NCBI GenBank assembly: GCA_038503035.1
Contig: JAVSML010020429.1
Span: forward strand, 244,511 to 308,510
Origin: Crocodylus rhombifer
Lineage: Eukaryota > Chordata > Crocodylia > Crocodylidae
DNA: 64,000 bases
Reading direction: 5' to 3'
Made by a program: the position numbers and the translations under genes. The number at the start of each line of letters is the position of its first letter. Position 1 is the stretch's first letter. A model generated the notes under the pieces. The model saw nothing but the letters and a program-made list of their open reading frames with translations, did not search any database and was not told where the DNA came from. Below, in pieces: positions 22,287 to 33,253 of this stretch.

Positions 22287-22480
22287 CACGCACCCCCCCC
22301 CACCCTTTCTCACTATATCTATAGAGGTAGATAGATAGAGAGAGAGAGAGACAGATAGGGGGGTGTGCATGTGTAATATGGACTACTCACCAGAGGAAAA
22401 TGTTTAAGCATCTATCTATATGGTTAAGCATAGACAGGTAGATAGATGTACACACGCGCACACACACACACATTTTGCCT
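21836..22480. repeat. Nested palindrome and microsatellite locus
   Basis: Three direct copies of AAAAGTGCTGATGRAAA (starting near 21862, 21929 and 22053) are each followed by (TC)n and (CA)n/(TA)n tracts. An inverted counterpart, ending CCCATCAGCGCTCTTGTAAG, lies at 22177-22196. The outer arms GTAAGCATTTTGCTGGATTG (from 21837) and CAATCCAGCAAAATGCTTAA (from 22200) are inverted copies. A second inverted pair, TGGTGAGTAGTCCATATTAC (from 22232) and GTAATATGGACTACTCACCA (from 22373), encloses a (CA)16 tract and a (GA)n tract. Terminal GGGCC-type words suggest a MITE whose interior expanded. Confidence 0.75.
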
Positions 22481-23749
22481 GTAGGTAGGTCACGGAAAGA
22501 TCAGTCAAGCTAATTTGTCGATGTTCTTGTGCAAGTTTCTCCGTATTAAGAAGTGAGGAATTGTGCTTGTTTCAAAAATTCGTATCACCTGCAGCAACAC
22601 AAGTGCTGGGGACTCGGGCCACCCTAGCCGTGTTGACAGAAAAAGAAAGCCCGCCACATTTGTATTACAGATGAAAGTGTTATCCCTTGCTCCATCAAAC
22701 ACCAGAGCAAAGTCTCCAAGGGATTTGTGTTTTGTTTTGTTTCTTTAAATGCATTATAGGAAAAGAGAGGAAACAACATTTCGGAAGGTCTTTTCCTTCA
22801 TCTGATTTTGCTCTGGCTTGCTGCAGTTAATTCCACAAAGGCAGAACTTCAATTTCAATTCAAAAAACTATTCAAATGCTTTTTTTTTTTTTTTTAAATA
22901 AAATCTATATTTCACATGGAGAGCATGAAAATTACTATTCAAAGACACACGTCAATTTGGAGAGAGAAAAAAAAGGAAAGAAGTTTCTGCTTTGAAGGGT
23001 TCAGCCACAAGGGAGTATAGGAAAAGTAACTAAACAGTCTCTTCTTTCTAAAACGTGTTGAAAAAATAGCGAAAGAGAGAGACTACAACTGTTGTATCTA
23101 ATGTTATGCATCCTTTTCAGCATGCTGTGCTATATCAGAGTCAAAATACCATTTTGGGACTGCTTCAGACTCTTTTTTTTTTTTCAGGGTTGCATTTCTT
23201 ACAGCTGATAAAAGAATTTGAAAGTAAACCCTGCAGGCAAGTATCTGAGTTCATGCCACTTGGGTACATCGCCGCAAACCCTGCACTTAAGTTTGTCTGC
23301 AGTCACTTAAGCAAATGCCTGACGGGGATGAAGAACTGGGTCGGGGCCTTGGGGAACAGGGACTCCTGCCCCCCTTAAACATGTCTCCGATGAAAGAAAA
23401 AATACCGGTTTTAAAATGGATGCAATGACATTAGTCCCCTGCGTAGAAGGGAAGTTCAGAATTAAAGTGGCCTTAAGGTTAGAGTTTAGTCCACTTTAAT
23501 TCTGCGCAAGAGTATCTAGAAATGGGACTAACAGCTTAAATAATCCACTTAAAAATTAATTCAGATGAACCTTCCAGAGTGCCCCTTTGCAGACGAGCTC
23601 CTTGACGTCTCCGTGGGTCGCATCTTATGTCATCTAGGGAGGTGACTGAACTGGACAGATAAAAAAAAATCCTTTTTTCCAGAATAAGCTGCCTCTCAGT
23701 TGCCTAATGGAGGCAACACCTTTGTAGTGTAACCCAGCCTTGCGGTGAA
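22481..23749. other. Unannotated stretch
   Basis: No named repeat. T16 at 22880-22895. AT-rich with short frames only. Confidence 0.4.
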
Positions 23750-23812
23750 CCCAGGCTAACCCTGCCCAAGTCAATGGAATTACACCGGCCTAAACTGGCG
23801 ATCAGGGTCCAA
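23750..23812. mobile_element. Possible MITE end
   Basis: AAGTCAATGGAATTACACCG followed by CTGGCGATCAGGGTCC resembles the 'aagtcaatggagttacaccgg...tgatctggccc' end of a short sauropsid DNA-transposon remnant. Its other end is not identified. Confidence 0.35.
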
Positions 23813-24214
23813 CATTAAATAAGAGGTAGATAATACAGTTCAGAGCCAGATATTTTATATGTGCTGCCTCCTTCAGTTAGACAGAAGGATGCACAGAGCA
23901 GGAATATCTGGCCAGCTATTTTATCTTCTACCCAGATCCACACGCCCAGCTCAACAAGGCGTCTCAACATAACCTTCTGCTGTAAGAAGCATATCCAACT
24001 GTTTGAGAAAGATGGTGACGTGCAAGAGAAAGACCTAAAAACAGGGTGATGATGTGTCTTCCCTGCAAAGCAGAAATATTCCAGCTGAGACACGATTAAG
24101 GAACCACATCCCCATGTCATAGGAAGCAGCGTGCGTCCCACCCGGGCAGCTGGGGAGAAACCCGAACGACCTCGGTTGATCTCCCGGCGCGGGTCTCGTT
24201 CCCCTTTGCCCCGC

Positions 24215-24290
24215 AGTGTAATCTCCTAACGGCAGGGAGTCGCCTCCCACTCTCCCCGGTGCCCGGCGTAGCACGTTAGAAATTACATTC
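24215..24290 (+). mobile_element. L2/MIR-type 3' tail fragment
   Basis: GTGTAATCTCCTAACGGCAG, GGAGTCGCCTCCCACTCTCC and GGTGCCCGGCGTAGCACG follow the order of the L2/MIR tail (TGTAAGCTCC..GGGCAGGGACT..CCCGGCGCAGCAC). Unusually CpG-rich for a decayed element. Confidence 0.45.
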
Positions 24291-25129
24291 TCCATCAGAA
24301 ACCGCCTGCTGTTACCTGTGGTTCACGTGCATTGTAATCTCTTTGAGACCGAATTCACATTTAGCGTGATACATCTTGTTCTCAGCTGTATACAGTAAGC
24401 AGTCTAATCCCTCGGAGATTAAACTGTCAATCAAAGAAAGGCACGTCTTATTCCCCATAGAACATCCTGTATTCTGGATAAGACATTTCGCTGCTTAAAA
24501 CTCTCAACCGCCTGTCAACCTGTTCCTCTTCCTGTTCCTTTTTGTCCTTTAAAAAATAAAAAAAACCACCCACAAATCATTTAACTTGGTTGCTTGCTTC
24601 GTGTGTCCCTTTATTGCAACAAAGCTCCTTTCCTGGCATGTGTTGGCCAACCGTGACCCTTGTCAACACTGATATTAAAAGCTTGCCCAGAAACTCCCCC
24701 CCCATTCCCGTGATCACCATTATCCATTAATCCTTCAAGGGAATGGAGGCAAGTGATGGGCAGGGAAGTTACTTGGATTTAACCGGTCTTCCCTTCATCA
24801 AAATGGCTCCTAGGTGACCTCTTTGAAGGCACAAGTAGGCTACATCTGACCACTGCTATGCCTTGGAGTTTCGCACTGATGGGTTATTAGCCCACTGCTC
24901 TGGAGATGTCCTGAGGACCGCAGGCATGTTGGGTCCACGCATCACTCCCCAGATATAACACACGGGAAGGAGCACAGGAGCGAGTGTCGAGAAAGACCTA
25001 GAGGGGTCTTCTCTGCAGAACAGCAGACACGAGAGCAGACGCAGCTATGCAAGCGTGCTGCCGTCTCTGAAGCACAAAGGACCCTCTCTGCTTCCTCCCA
25101 CATCTGCACCCGGCGCGAGCTCTGCTCCT
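24291..25129. other. Unannotated stretch
   Basis: Repeat-free. 24310-24540 is AT-rich with motif-like words (CACGTG near 24326, ACTGTCAATCA near 24424) and could be conserved noncoding DNA. Confidence 0.35.
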
Positions 25130-25605
25130 CTTTTATTCCCTTTCCCTTCGTCTTCTGCTATTTTCCACCATTGTAGACCTCATTGGGTTTTCTCATCAGC
25201 GTGAAACGTTCAGCTGCCGGAGTCGAGTTTATTTTGCTCCGTGTGGTTTTGCTAGATAAGCAGTTAGGGCCTGTTCTGTGTCTTGCGAAAGTCCTGCTTC
25301 CTCTTGATATGGGCCGGTAGCCTGCAAGCTGCTTTCTGTGGCACCTGACTTAATTGGGAGCCAGATTCCCGTCAGCCTTCCTCGAGTACTGTCCTGCCCT
25401 GATATGCGTGCTGTTACACTTTTGTCAGATGTATTTACATTTGATTATACGTCTTCGTCGAGTGCAATTTTAATCTTTCCAGCAAGACCTGGAATGTATT
25501 ACATTGCTGCGAGGTGCACAGTTAGCCCGCAGAAAGCTGCAGCATTGCACCTCTGCTTTTTATGTAGGAAAGGGAAAGCAGGGCTACTAAAGGGCCTTAG
25601 TATCT
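25130..25605. promoter_or_regulatory. Candidate conserved noncoding element
   Basis: A repeat-free block rich in regulatory-like words (TTTCCACCATTGTAGACC, GCACCTGACTTAATTGGGAG, CATTTGATTATACG, GCAATTTTAATC) with retained CpGs (TCGTCGAG). It holds an 89-codon frame (25338-25607) with no recognisable domain, which I do not call a gene. Classification rests on composition only. Confidence 0.25.
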
Positions 25606-28137
25606 GAAATGTGTAGGCATGCATCCAGACTAAGTTAATCAGATACGTTTAAGATCTCATTACAGTACTAACTGACCAGGGGCAGTGATAAAAATAGGTT
25701 TAATTGCCAAATCAACTCTAAGTATGGGCCTCCTTGAGAAAGTAGCATAAAGCTACCAAGGATGGGTATGTGAATGGCTCGTAGGAAAAAGCAAGCTAGC
25801 TTCTTATTCGGATTCCCTTGCCCTATGACCAAACCAGCCCTTTTGGCTAGGTATAGACATTTTAAAAAGCCCAAGGCAGAATTGATCCGAAGTTACGTGG
25901 TTTGCTCTAAGCGGTGTAGTTTAGACCAGTAGTGAACAGGTTATACGTTTGCACTACGGGGGGGAGCAAATCTTAAACCAGTTTCTGCCATTTTTAAACA
26001 AGTCGATATGTGCTAAACTTCTGTTGATACAGGTATAGAGCAGCTTCCAATCACTCATACTGGTCGGTCCACGCGTAATGTCCGTACCTGGTCTTCCAAA
26101 CCCTGAAGTCCATCATGGCACGTTATAAGAGTGGGTATTGCACTCAAAACCAAACTTCGCCATAGAAGAAGGGCCTCCTATCAGCCCCATCACCGACTGC
26201 AACACATCTGGTTTCTCTGATCATTTATTTAAAAAAATCACTCCCTGAAAATAAAAAATTGCAGTAATTTATAATGAATGACTTCAGGAAGCTCTTTGAG
26301 TGAACTCAACAATAATGAAGTGGAGTGGAGAAAAAAATTTATATTGCTTAAGTGAATGGGTTTGTGTTGTCTCACTCCCCTTCAGTGAAGCACCTCTCCA
26401 TTTTTATTTGATTTCTCCTAGATTAACAGCCTCAGGAAATACGGTCTGGGGCTAATAGCTGATACCAGAGGAAACAGGCACCTGTAGAAACAGGAGAGGG
26501 GCCTGGAAGATGAAGGATGCTGATGAGAGGGCAATGACAGCAGCTCATGACAACCGAGACCAACCCATGTGTCCTTGGTTTTCTTTGGGTTACATTTTTT
26601 ACTTTATTTATGAATAATTTACCAGATCTGCAATAACAGCCAACTCTGCCCAGTGCAGATGCAGCTGGCATGGTCCATGCAGCTACTTCCAGGGTTACAG
26701 CTGTTAGTGCCCATCGGGACTGCTGCGGTTGGGTACCTGCTAAACCTAACAGGACATTGGGAAGATATACTTATATGCCCTCTGCACTGAAGTCCGGTGC
26801 CACCCTCCCCTCAGGAGACTGGTGGAGGCCCCAGGGTATAAATCACAACTGAGAAGCTCCAGTTTCCAGCTAAAATTTTAATTAAGGCATGCCAGTTGCA
26901 AAACTTCCCCTCCATTTGAAATGTTCATTAGCAAGAACGAAGAAGAGGAGCGCTTCTTTCTGTACAGCCAAGGTTGGGCAATTATTGTATTTTCGCTCCC
27001 TGATCTTGCCCAGCAAATTATTACGGCGGCTGCATTTATCCTCACCCGCTGACAATCTTGAGAACTGAACCTGAACCGCGGCCTCAGGAGGAAAGAGCAG
27101 GCTGTGCTGGTTAAAGGATGGGTCTCCCAGCACAGTTCAAGGGAGAGACCCCCTTGGACACACACACACCATGAGCAGCTTCCCCCTACCCCAATGAGAC
27201 ACGCCTGTGCCAGCACAACCCTAAATACCAATTGCAGCAGGCTCCCACGCAGCTGCACCAAGAAATGATTTCCAAAGCATGCTCAAGCAATGCCACAACA
27301 CGTGCCCAAGGCCCACGGTGCAGAAGCTACTCGGCAGTCTCCCATGCCAGGGCCATCCCCATCTAGCTGATTAAGCTCATGGGCAGCTGCTTTGCATGTT
27401 AGAAGGGGCAAGGATTTTAGGGGCAGAAAATGCAAGCCCCAGAAGAGCTCCACTGGCTACATTGCTCACTGGTAACCATCTGCTCCAATGCTGAGTGTCC
27501 TGAAGGAGGAAACCCCAAGGACTCTGCTCTCGAAACTCAGTGGGTCAACATCATTCCCAACGAATCACAGCTGCAGCACGCAAATTTGTGCAGCGCACAC
27601 ATGAGTATGGCGGGTCAGTGCTTCTGGGTCACTTCCAGGCAAGGCCTTTGTGGCCAAGCAACGAGAAAGAAGGGAACAGAGAAAAATCTCCAGAATCGAG
27701 CCAACCCCCCACAACCTGCAGCTCCTGTTGAGTCAGACTTGGCATCCATCAGGCGGCAAACTTATCTTCGCTGTCCGTTCTGCGACTAAGATTCAATCAG
27801 GGCTCGTCGGCTCCTCGGGGACCCGGCGTCAGAGTGTGAACTGCTACCACTCAGAAGTAATGGACTGAGATTGCTCATGCCATTACTTTAAATGGTTGCA
27901 GGCCCCACAGTCCCCAATTTCATTAGCTGCATTTATGTATACAGACCTGACGCTTAATGCTGAGGAACCCAGAGCCCCATAAATGTTACAGGTCACTGCC
28001 CCCTCGCCCCCCAGGAAAATGAACCACCACCAGCAGTAGCAGCCAGCTGGAATGGGAGGTTGCACTAACAGAAAGCAGGTCTCGTGCACAAATCTCCATC
28101 AAGGGTTTTTATCTGATTGACTATGGCTCCAGCTTAC
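25606..28137. other. Unannotated stretch
   Basis: No exon or firmly recognised repeat. 25840-26045 has the feel of a DNA-transposon remnant (GGTATAGAC ... GGTATAGAG, GTTTAAAC-like words), but I cannot define ends. 26990-27060 (ATTATTGTATTTTCGCTCCC ...) looks like conserved noncoding DNA. Confidence 0.35.
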
Positions 28138-28150
28138 CTACCAGAGGGCA
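28138..28150 (+). promoter_or_regulatory. CTCF-like motif
   Basis: CTACCAGAGGGCA matches the core vertebrate CTCF consensus CCASYAGRKGGCR at 12 of 13 positions (second base T instead of C). A 13-bp match with one mismatch turns up by chance now and then in 64 kb, so this is only a candidate. Confidence 0.35.
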
Positions 28151-29086
28151 TCATTCTTAATAAAAAGATGCTACTGAATAGAGAGATGGACATCAGCAAA
28201 GATTTGTGCAAGTCTGTGCTGGCAGATACCGATGCACAAGGATTTGAATAGCAGGGAACTAAACCAGTGCATGTGTGTCTAGACAACCACTGAATTTCTC
28301 GAAGGACATAAAAGCATGAGTGCAAAACAAGAAAGAGGACACCAAAGAGACGAGTCTGACGCAAGTTAGCTGCAGAGCACTTCTGATGGCAAATCTTGAA
28401 CAATTACAGTTTACGCTGCCACGCAGGCTACACTAGCCTAGAGAAACGTCATAAAAGAAACACGTTAGATGGCTGTAAAAGTTTATATAAACAGTACCAA
28501 CCTAATTTTATGAAAAATTACGGGTGTCTCGGTGTGCGTGTGCATATCGCACACAGAGAGGACGAGAGAGAAAGGAATCAACAGAGGAATTAAGATGAAT
28601 ATATATTTATGAAATATAATCACTCGGTGGTATATGTTTCTTTGCGTGTACGTGCGCTTTGCTGAGAATCGCAGTAAGGAGGCAATTAAAAACAGATGCT
28701 ATGAGGACTCGTTACGTACTGGTGACTTGGTTTTGTTCTGTTTTTCCTACAGAACAGAGTTGCCATTTAAAAAGCAGTTACTGCTTATTTTCAGCATGGA
28801 AAAATAAATGATTTACCATTTCCCTCAAAGGAACATAGCGATTTGTTGTAGAGCCAATATGCACGCATGCGCACACACATACACACACGCACATTTTATA
28901 TATACACACACCCATATACATACACACATTTTTATACACGCGCACAGACTTTATATGTATATAAAACCCCCCCTTCCACCCCCAAATATGCGGTGTTAGA
29001 AAAGGACCAGGAGACACGACTGCTGTTTCAGCCGGGCTGGGACACTGCTGCGGCTGGGATGGTCCGGGAAATGGGAGAGATGAGGC
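28151..29086. other. Unannotated stretch with CA-rich tract
   Basis: 28862-28940 is an interrupted (CA)n/(TA)n microsatellite. The rest is unrecognised. The overlapping frames of about 110 codons at 28778-29217 are artefacts of the simple repeat. Confidence 0.5.
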
Positions 29087-29190
29087 GGTTTTTGGGCCAT
29101 CTTTCATTGGACCGATGGTTTAGGTGGGAGAGATGCTGGGCAGCCTTACAAACACAAGGTGCCCGTCTTCAGGTCTGGGAAAGAAGCAAA
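29087..29190 (-). mobile_element. Penelope-like tail, different subtype
   Basis: Plus strand: CATCTTTCATTGGACCGATG, GTTTAGGTGGGAGAGATGCT and CCGTCTTCAGGTCTGGGAAA. On the minus strand this gives GACCTGAAGA (CTGAAGA box, plus 29166-29172) followed by a GC-rich hairpin region, then CCTAAACC and GGTCCAATGAAAGATGG. It resembles the reptilian 'ctcttcttcaggtctgggaaagg' repeat type. The GAAA box is not clear here. Confidence 0.5.
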
Positions 29191-30683
29191 TGCAACCAAG
29201 GTTTTCCTGATATTTAGAAGGGAAAAAGTATTTCCCTTTCTTTCTCAGCCCCCCGAGACAGCTATAGCCAAGGGGACGACTCCCCCTCCAGAGCCCCACA
29301 GACCTTGGCCTGGACGGCAGGGGCTCTGAACCCGAAATCGGCTGCCGGCTGCCTCTGCCCACCCACATTTCCCCTGTGAACAGCCAGAAAGGAGCTCCAC
29401 ATGCTTTCACCAACACCTGCCCTTGGCAAGAGCTCGGTCGGACCAGTCTTCCTGTTTCCCAGGAAGATCTTTCCTCGGGGCTGCCCTCTGTCCATCCTGC
29501 TGAGCCAGCTGTCTAAAGTGCAATGCAAAACACAGCTTCCTCTCTCTCACACGCACACACGCACCGACTACCCAAAGGCAATTACCCCCGTCTCATACAG
29601 ACCCACGCCCTGCGTATGGGGAGACAGGCTACAAAGTCCTTCTGACGCTGAAGCCGGGGTCCACAGTGAAAACAGGAATACCTCTGAACTCAAAGCAAGC
29701 ATCAGCCTACAAAACACCTGCGTGAGCAGGCCGGTACATCGCAGCGAGCGCTCCTTAAACTGGGATGCCCCTGAGACCAATTAGATGGTGAGGATTTCCC
29801 TCACCCCGATCCCTCCTGGTACTGAGATCCATACATCTCGGGTGCTAAGCGTGGCTCTCAGGCCAGCAGCTGGACTGGGAGACTGAGATAATAATTTTTA
29901 AACACAACAAGCACAAACCGCTCTGAAGAGGGACTCATTCATCACGGCCAGCCTGGAGAGCATTCCAGATTAATAGGGAGATACAGAAATAGCAACAGAA
30001 AGATAAGCATGAGCAAGGCAGGGCAGCATGTTGACTGCCAGCCTTTTAGGGAAGGGAATGTTGCTTCTCCATCTTTGGGCAATACTGGGATCCCACCAGG
30101 ATGTCAATATTTTACTCAATCATCAGAGTAGCCTGCAGTGCAGCCTGCAAAGACAGCTGCATCACAACCCCGGATCCTCCACTGCATTGCCTGCAATGGG
30201 GCTGCATGCGCTGATGCCAGGCCCGTAAGCTTTCTGAACACGGAGAATAGTTTCACTTCAGTTCTGGGATTAAGACCCAGATCCAACACCCAACCCTGTG
30301 TTCTGCCTGAAAAGCATATGGTTTCTCAGGCTGCTGCAATGGGAACTCCTCATATCACAGCCAGCGGCGAGCCAGAAGTGGAAAGGAGAGAGGTCAAAGG
30401 ATCCAAGACTGCTCAGATACAGTATATGAGAGGGAGCAGGTACCTACTGCAAGGACCTATGGGAGTTTGTACACGCCACGTTTTTTGCCTTTTCTTGAAC
30501 TGCAATGACTTGAATGTTTGCATGAGAGGATTTTCCAGATGCATTAAAAGTCTTTCTGGCGCATTAAAGTAAAAGTCCTCGGACATAGTTTAGTTCAGCT
30601 CGCCGTGAATTAAAACATTGTGTCCACAGATTCATTGCATACAAACACAAAGGCACTCAAAGGTGTGTAATGAGCCTCTTTGT
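29191..30683. other. Unannotated stretch
   Basis: No named repeat or exon recognised. Reading frames up to 144 codons (30138-30572) have no recognisable domain. Confidence 0.4.
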
Positions 30684-30700
30684 TCACCAGATGGCGCTGC
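30684..30700 (+). promoter_or_regulatory. CTCF-like motif
   Basis: TCACCAGATGGCGCTGC matches CCASYAGRKGGCR at 12 of 13 positions and continues into the extended GCGCT part of the longer CTCF matrix, which makes it the best of the three candidates in the window. Orientation plus. Confidence 0.45.
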
Positions 30701-31837
30701 AACATTTTTGTAGTTCATCCCTTCTAATTGCTTAAACTTTTTTTTCCCTTGTACCATTTGCCGGCTCCCTGCTCCCACAGCTGCATGGCAGAGCACGGGG
30801 TGGGGAACCCCAGGCTGGGGGCAGGTAACGCGGGACCATCCTGCTCTCCTACAGTGCTGGCCGGGGACCAGGCTTAATTTGTTCAAAACCTACTGTGTGC
30901 AAACACTGATGTGACACGCCAAAATAAACAAGTTTAAATTTTATAAATCTATTTAATGAGGATGAAACCCTGTGGTGTGTAAAGGTGTCCTAGAACTGCA
31001 AGCCACAGAGCAGCTATGTCAGCCAGGGAGAGTTCTTCTCACCACTTACACCCCAAGCCCTCCCAGCCCATTGGGCAGTTCGCTGGGCTTGAGACAAACG
31101 CCAAACTTCCCATCACACATGTTCACACCAGTGGCTTCTAAGCTACCAGCTGTACCTTGCAGCAGAAAAATGCATTCAATTTAAATCTAACAGTTCAGCC
31201 ACTTCTCCAAGGTGACCAGACATCCTGATCTGACATTTGGAGACCATTTCTTTGCAATTCCTTGGCAGCTTTTCCTGAGATACCCTTACGTCATTTGCTT
31301 TCTCTCACAGCGGTTCTTGGATTGTTTAAAAAGAAATAAAAAGAAAGAAAGAAAAGCACAGTAATTTAACATCATTCTGCTGTTTATGGCAACCATGAGG
31401 GAAGGCATTAGAAATAACCTACGCCAGTTCATTTGAAGTGCAAATGACTTGTGTGCTACTACAAAACACAACAAGTGACTTTCAGATGGTTTCCTATTTA
31501 GGACGACACCAAAGTTGCTGATGGAACGAGAATCCTGTGGTAGTTATCAGGGAGCTTAATTTTGCATAACATCTGTATTTCATATTGCATTAGCAGCTTT
31601 CGTATCGTGTTGGTAGCATGGGAAAAGAAATATGTTATGCTCCTCCTTATTCTTCCTCTGAGCTGCCTGGCTGGGAAATCTCATCAGCCTGAACGATCTT
31701 GGGTTCAGTGTGGCATGTTTTCCTCTTTTCAGAAGCCCGGGGAGGGGGGAGAAAGAGTTAAGCAAATTCCAAACCCTAGTCTGTCCCAGGTGTTCGAGAC
31801 AGAGGAGGGCCACTTAAGGAGTCTTGGTGAGCTGTTG
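30701..31837. other. Unannotated stretch
   Basis: No named repeat or exon. An AAAGAAAGAAAGAAAAG purine run lies near 31341. Confidence 0.4.
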
Positions 31838-32437
31838 AGGGCTGGGGGGCACTGATTTTATCTGGCCCACCGCCAGGAGCCTGGGGAGGAGGACTGTGCC
31901 CTGTGCTGCTCCGCTCTGCTCTGCTGCAGCCGGGGCTGAGCCAGGCCAGCCCAGGTACAGACTTCTCCACCCCCGTATCCACCATGGCCACTAACAGCCA
32001 GGCATGCATAGGCTGAAGCATGATACAGTGCACCAAATAGCCATTGCACCCACCCAGCCGCTTGCCACGATGAGCCACTACCGCTGGGAAAGTTGGGGAC
32101 AAGCCCTGCCCACGGCTGGCATGAACTAGTGGCACGGTGGTGGCTGTGGCTCATCACAGCTGGGCAGGCGGGATGGCTCCTTGGCACGCTGCATCACGCC
32201 CTGTCCTGTGCAGGCCCGGTTGCCAGTGGCCGCAGTGGCAACAGGAAGCTGGGCAGGGGGATGGATGCCGCAGGAGGGGACGGTGGAGGAGTCTGCAGGC
32301 TGCACAGCCCAGCCCAGCCCGGCCCAACCCCGGCTGTGGCAGTGCGGGACGTAGCGCTCCTTCCTCCGACTCCCAGGATAGAAGCAACTGGTGGGCCGGA
32401 TATGGTCTGCAAGCCATATTTTGCCCATCCTTGCTCT
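31838..32437. mobile_element. 600-bp foldback (palindromic) hAT-like element
   Basis: The element is an imperfect long palindrome centred near 32105. Left-arm words reappear inverted in the right arm: TATCTGGCCCACC at the left edge against TATCCGGCCCACC on the complement of the right edge; CAGACTTCTCCACC against CAGACTCCTCCACC; GATGAGCCAC near the centre against the same word on the complement. The right terminus TTTTGCCCATCCTTGCTCT and left GGGCTGGGGGGCA resemble the CAGGGGTGGGCAA hAT-type terminus seen at 9964. GC-rich arms open many overlapping reading frames (up to 167 codons) on both strands; none is a gene. Confidence 0.65.
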
Positions 32438-32439
32438 CA

Positions 32440-32660
32440 GGGAGCCACAGGGTGCTGCACAATATTATCCCTGTTAGGTGTGAAAATGCCTGCACAGGAC
32501 TCAAAAGGCAAACCCAGAGTGTCACACACATCCTCACCTGTTCTGGGCTTTCTGACTTCTTTGCAACAGAAGAATTGCTCTAGGAGTTTCCCATAGCCAA
32601 AAAACCCGAGTGAAAGCCAAAACCTGGCATCTTCTGAGTCTACAAAGGTTGAGCCACCTA
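32440..32660 (+). mobile_element. hAT-like remnant, same family as 61.5 kb
   Basis: GCAACAGAAGAATTGCTCTA, GGAGTTTCCCATAGCC, CGAGTGAAAGCCAAAACCTG and CATCTTCTGAG align in order with 61624-61710. The right end AAAGGTTGAGCCACC corresponds to a hAT-type 'GGTTGAGAACCACTG' terminus. The left end runs into the foldback element and is not defined. Confidence 0.5.
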
Positions 32661-32855
32661 CACAGCCCACATTTAGTGACCACATCTCAGAGGCCTCCAA
32701 GCCTCTTCCCGTGGCTCATTAAGTCAGCGCATAAATCATCCACGTGCTGAGGAACTGGGAGAATCGCTTGGCCCCAGTCAAGCTAGTGGCAGGCTTGGCG
32801 CCAACTTTGATGGAGCCAGGGTTTTAGGCCTGGTTTCAAATCCTAAGTGAGAACG

Positions 32856-33090
32856 AGAGTCTATCTGCATGGCAGGAACTGCAGCTCACAGAGACTCTCC
32901 CTAGCTAGCTTAAAACTAGCCAGCGTGGGTACTGCTGTCAGGGCAGCCACCACACCACGGACCCCTCAGGGGCTTCAGAATTGACCTGGAAAGCTGAGCC
33001 ATACTGAGCAGGAAAGTTTAAAGCTAGCTGGGTACATCTCCACAAACTGGAGTCACAACAGAAGCTGCAGTGCAGATTTACCCGAGGTCT
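32856..33090. mobile_element. MITE with ~25-bp inverted termini
   Basis: Left AGTCTATCTGCATGGCAGG and right (complement) GGTAAATCTGCACTGCAG are imperfect inverted repeats. Inside, CTAGCTAGCTTAAAACTAGC faces GTTTAAAGCTAGCTGGGTAC. Total about 230 bp, non-coding. The superfamily is unassigned. Confidence 0.5.
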
Positions 33091-33211
33091 GGTCTTAGGC
33101 AGCACTACCATGTATTGGCCCACTTCAACTCCACTAGGGTCTCCACGCGTGGCTGGCCCAGGACCAGAACAGCAGATGCATATTGGGCAGAACAGGGCAA
33201 AACTGCTTAAG

Positions 33212-33253
33212 GCATCTTAAATATAATTTGTATGTTTAGAAATTAAGGAAGAG
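33212..33253 (+). repeat. 42-bp repeat, copy 1
   Basis: Identical to 34389-34430 except for one base (GTATG here, GCATG there). AT-rich, non-coding, no known family. Confidence 0.85.

Noticed and set aside
25840..26045. MITE with GGTATAGA ends
   Set aside because: The two end words are in direct, not inverted, orientation and no duplication is visible. Left as unannotated.
28862..28940. CRISPR-like or satellite array
   Set aside because: It is an interrupted CA/TA dinucleotide tract without spaced identical repeats.
32093..32596. Overlapping frames up to 167 codons on both strands
   Set aside because: They arise from the GC-rich arms of the foldback element, where stop codons are rare in every frame.
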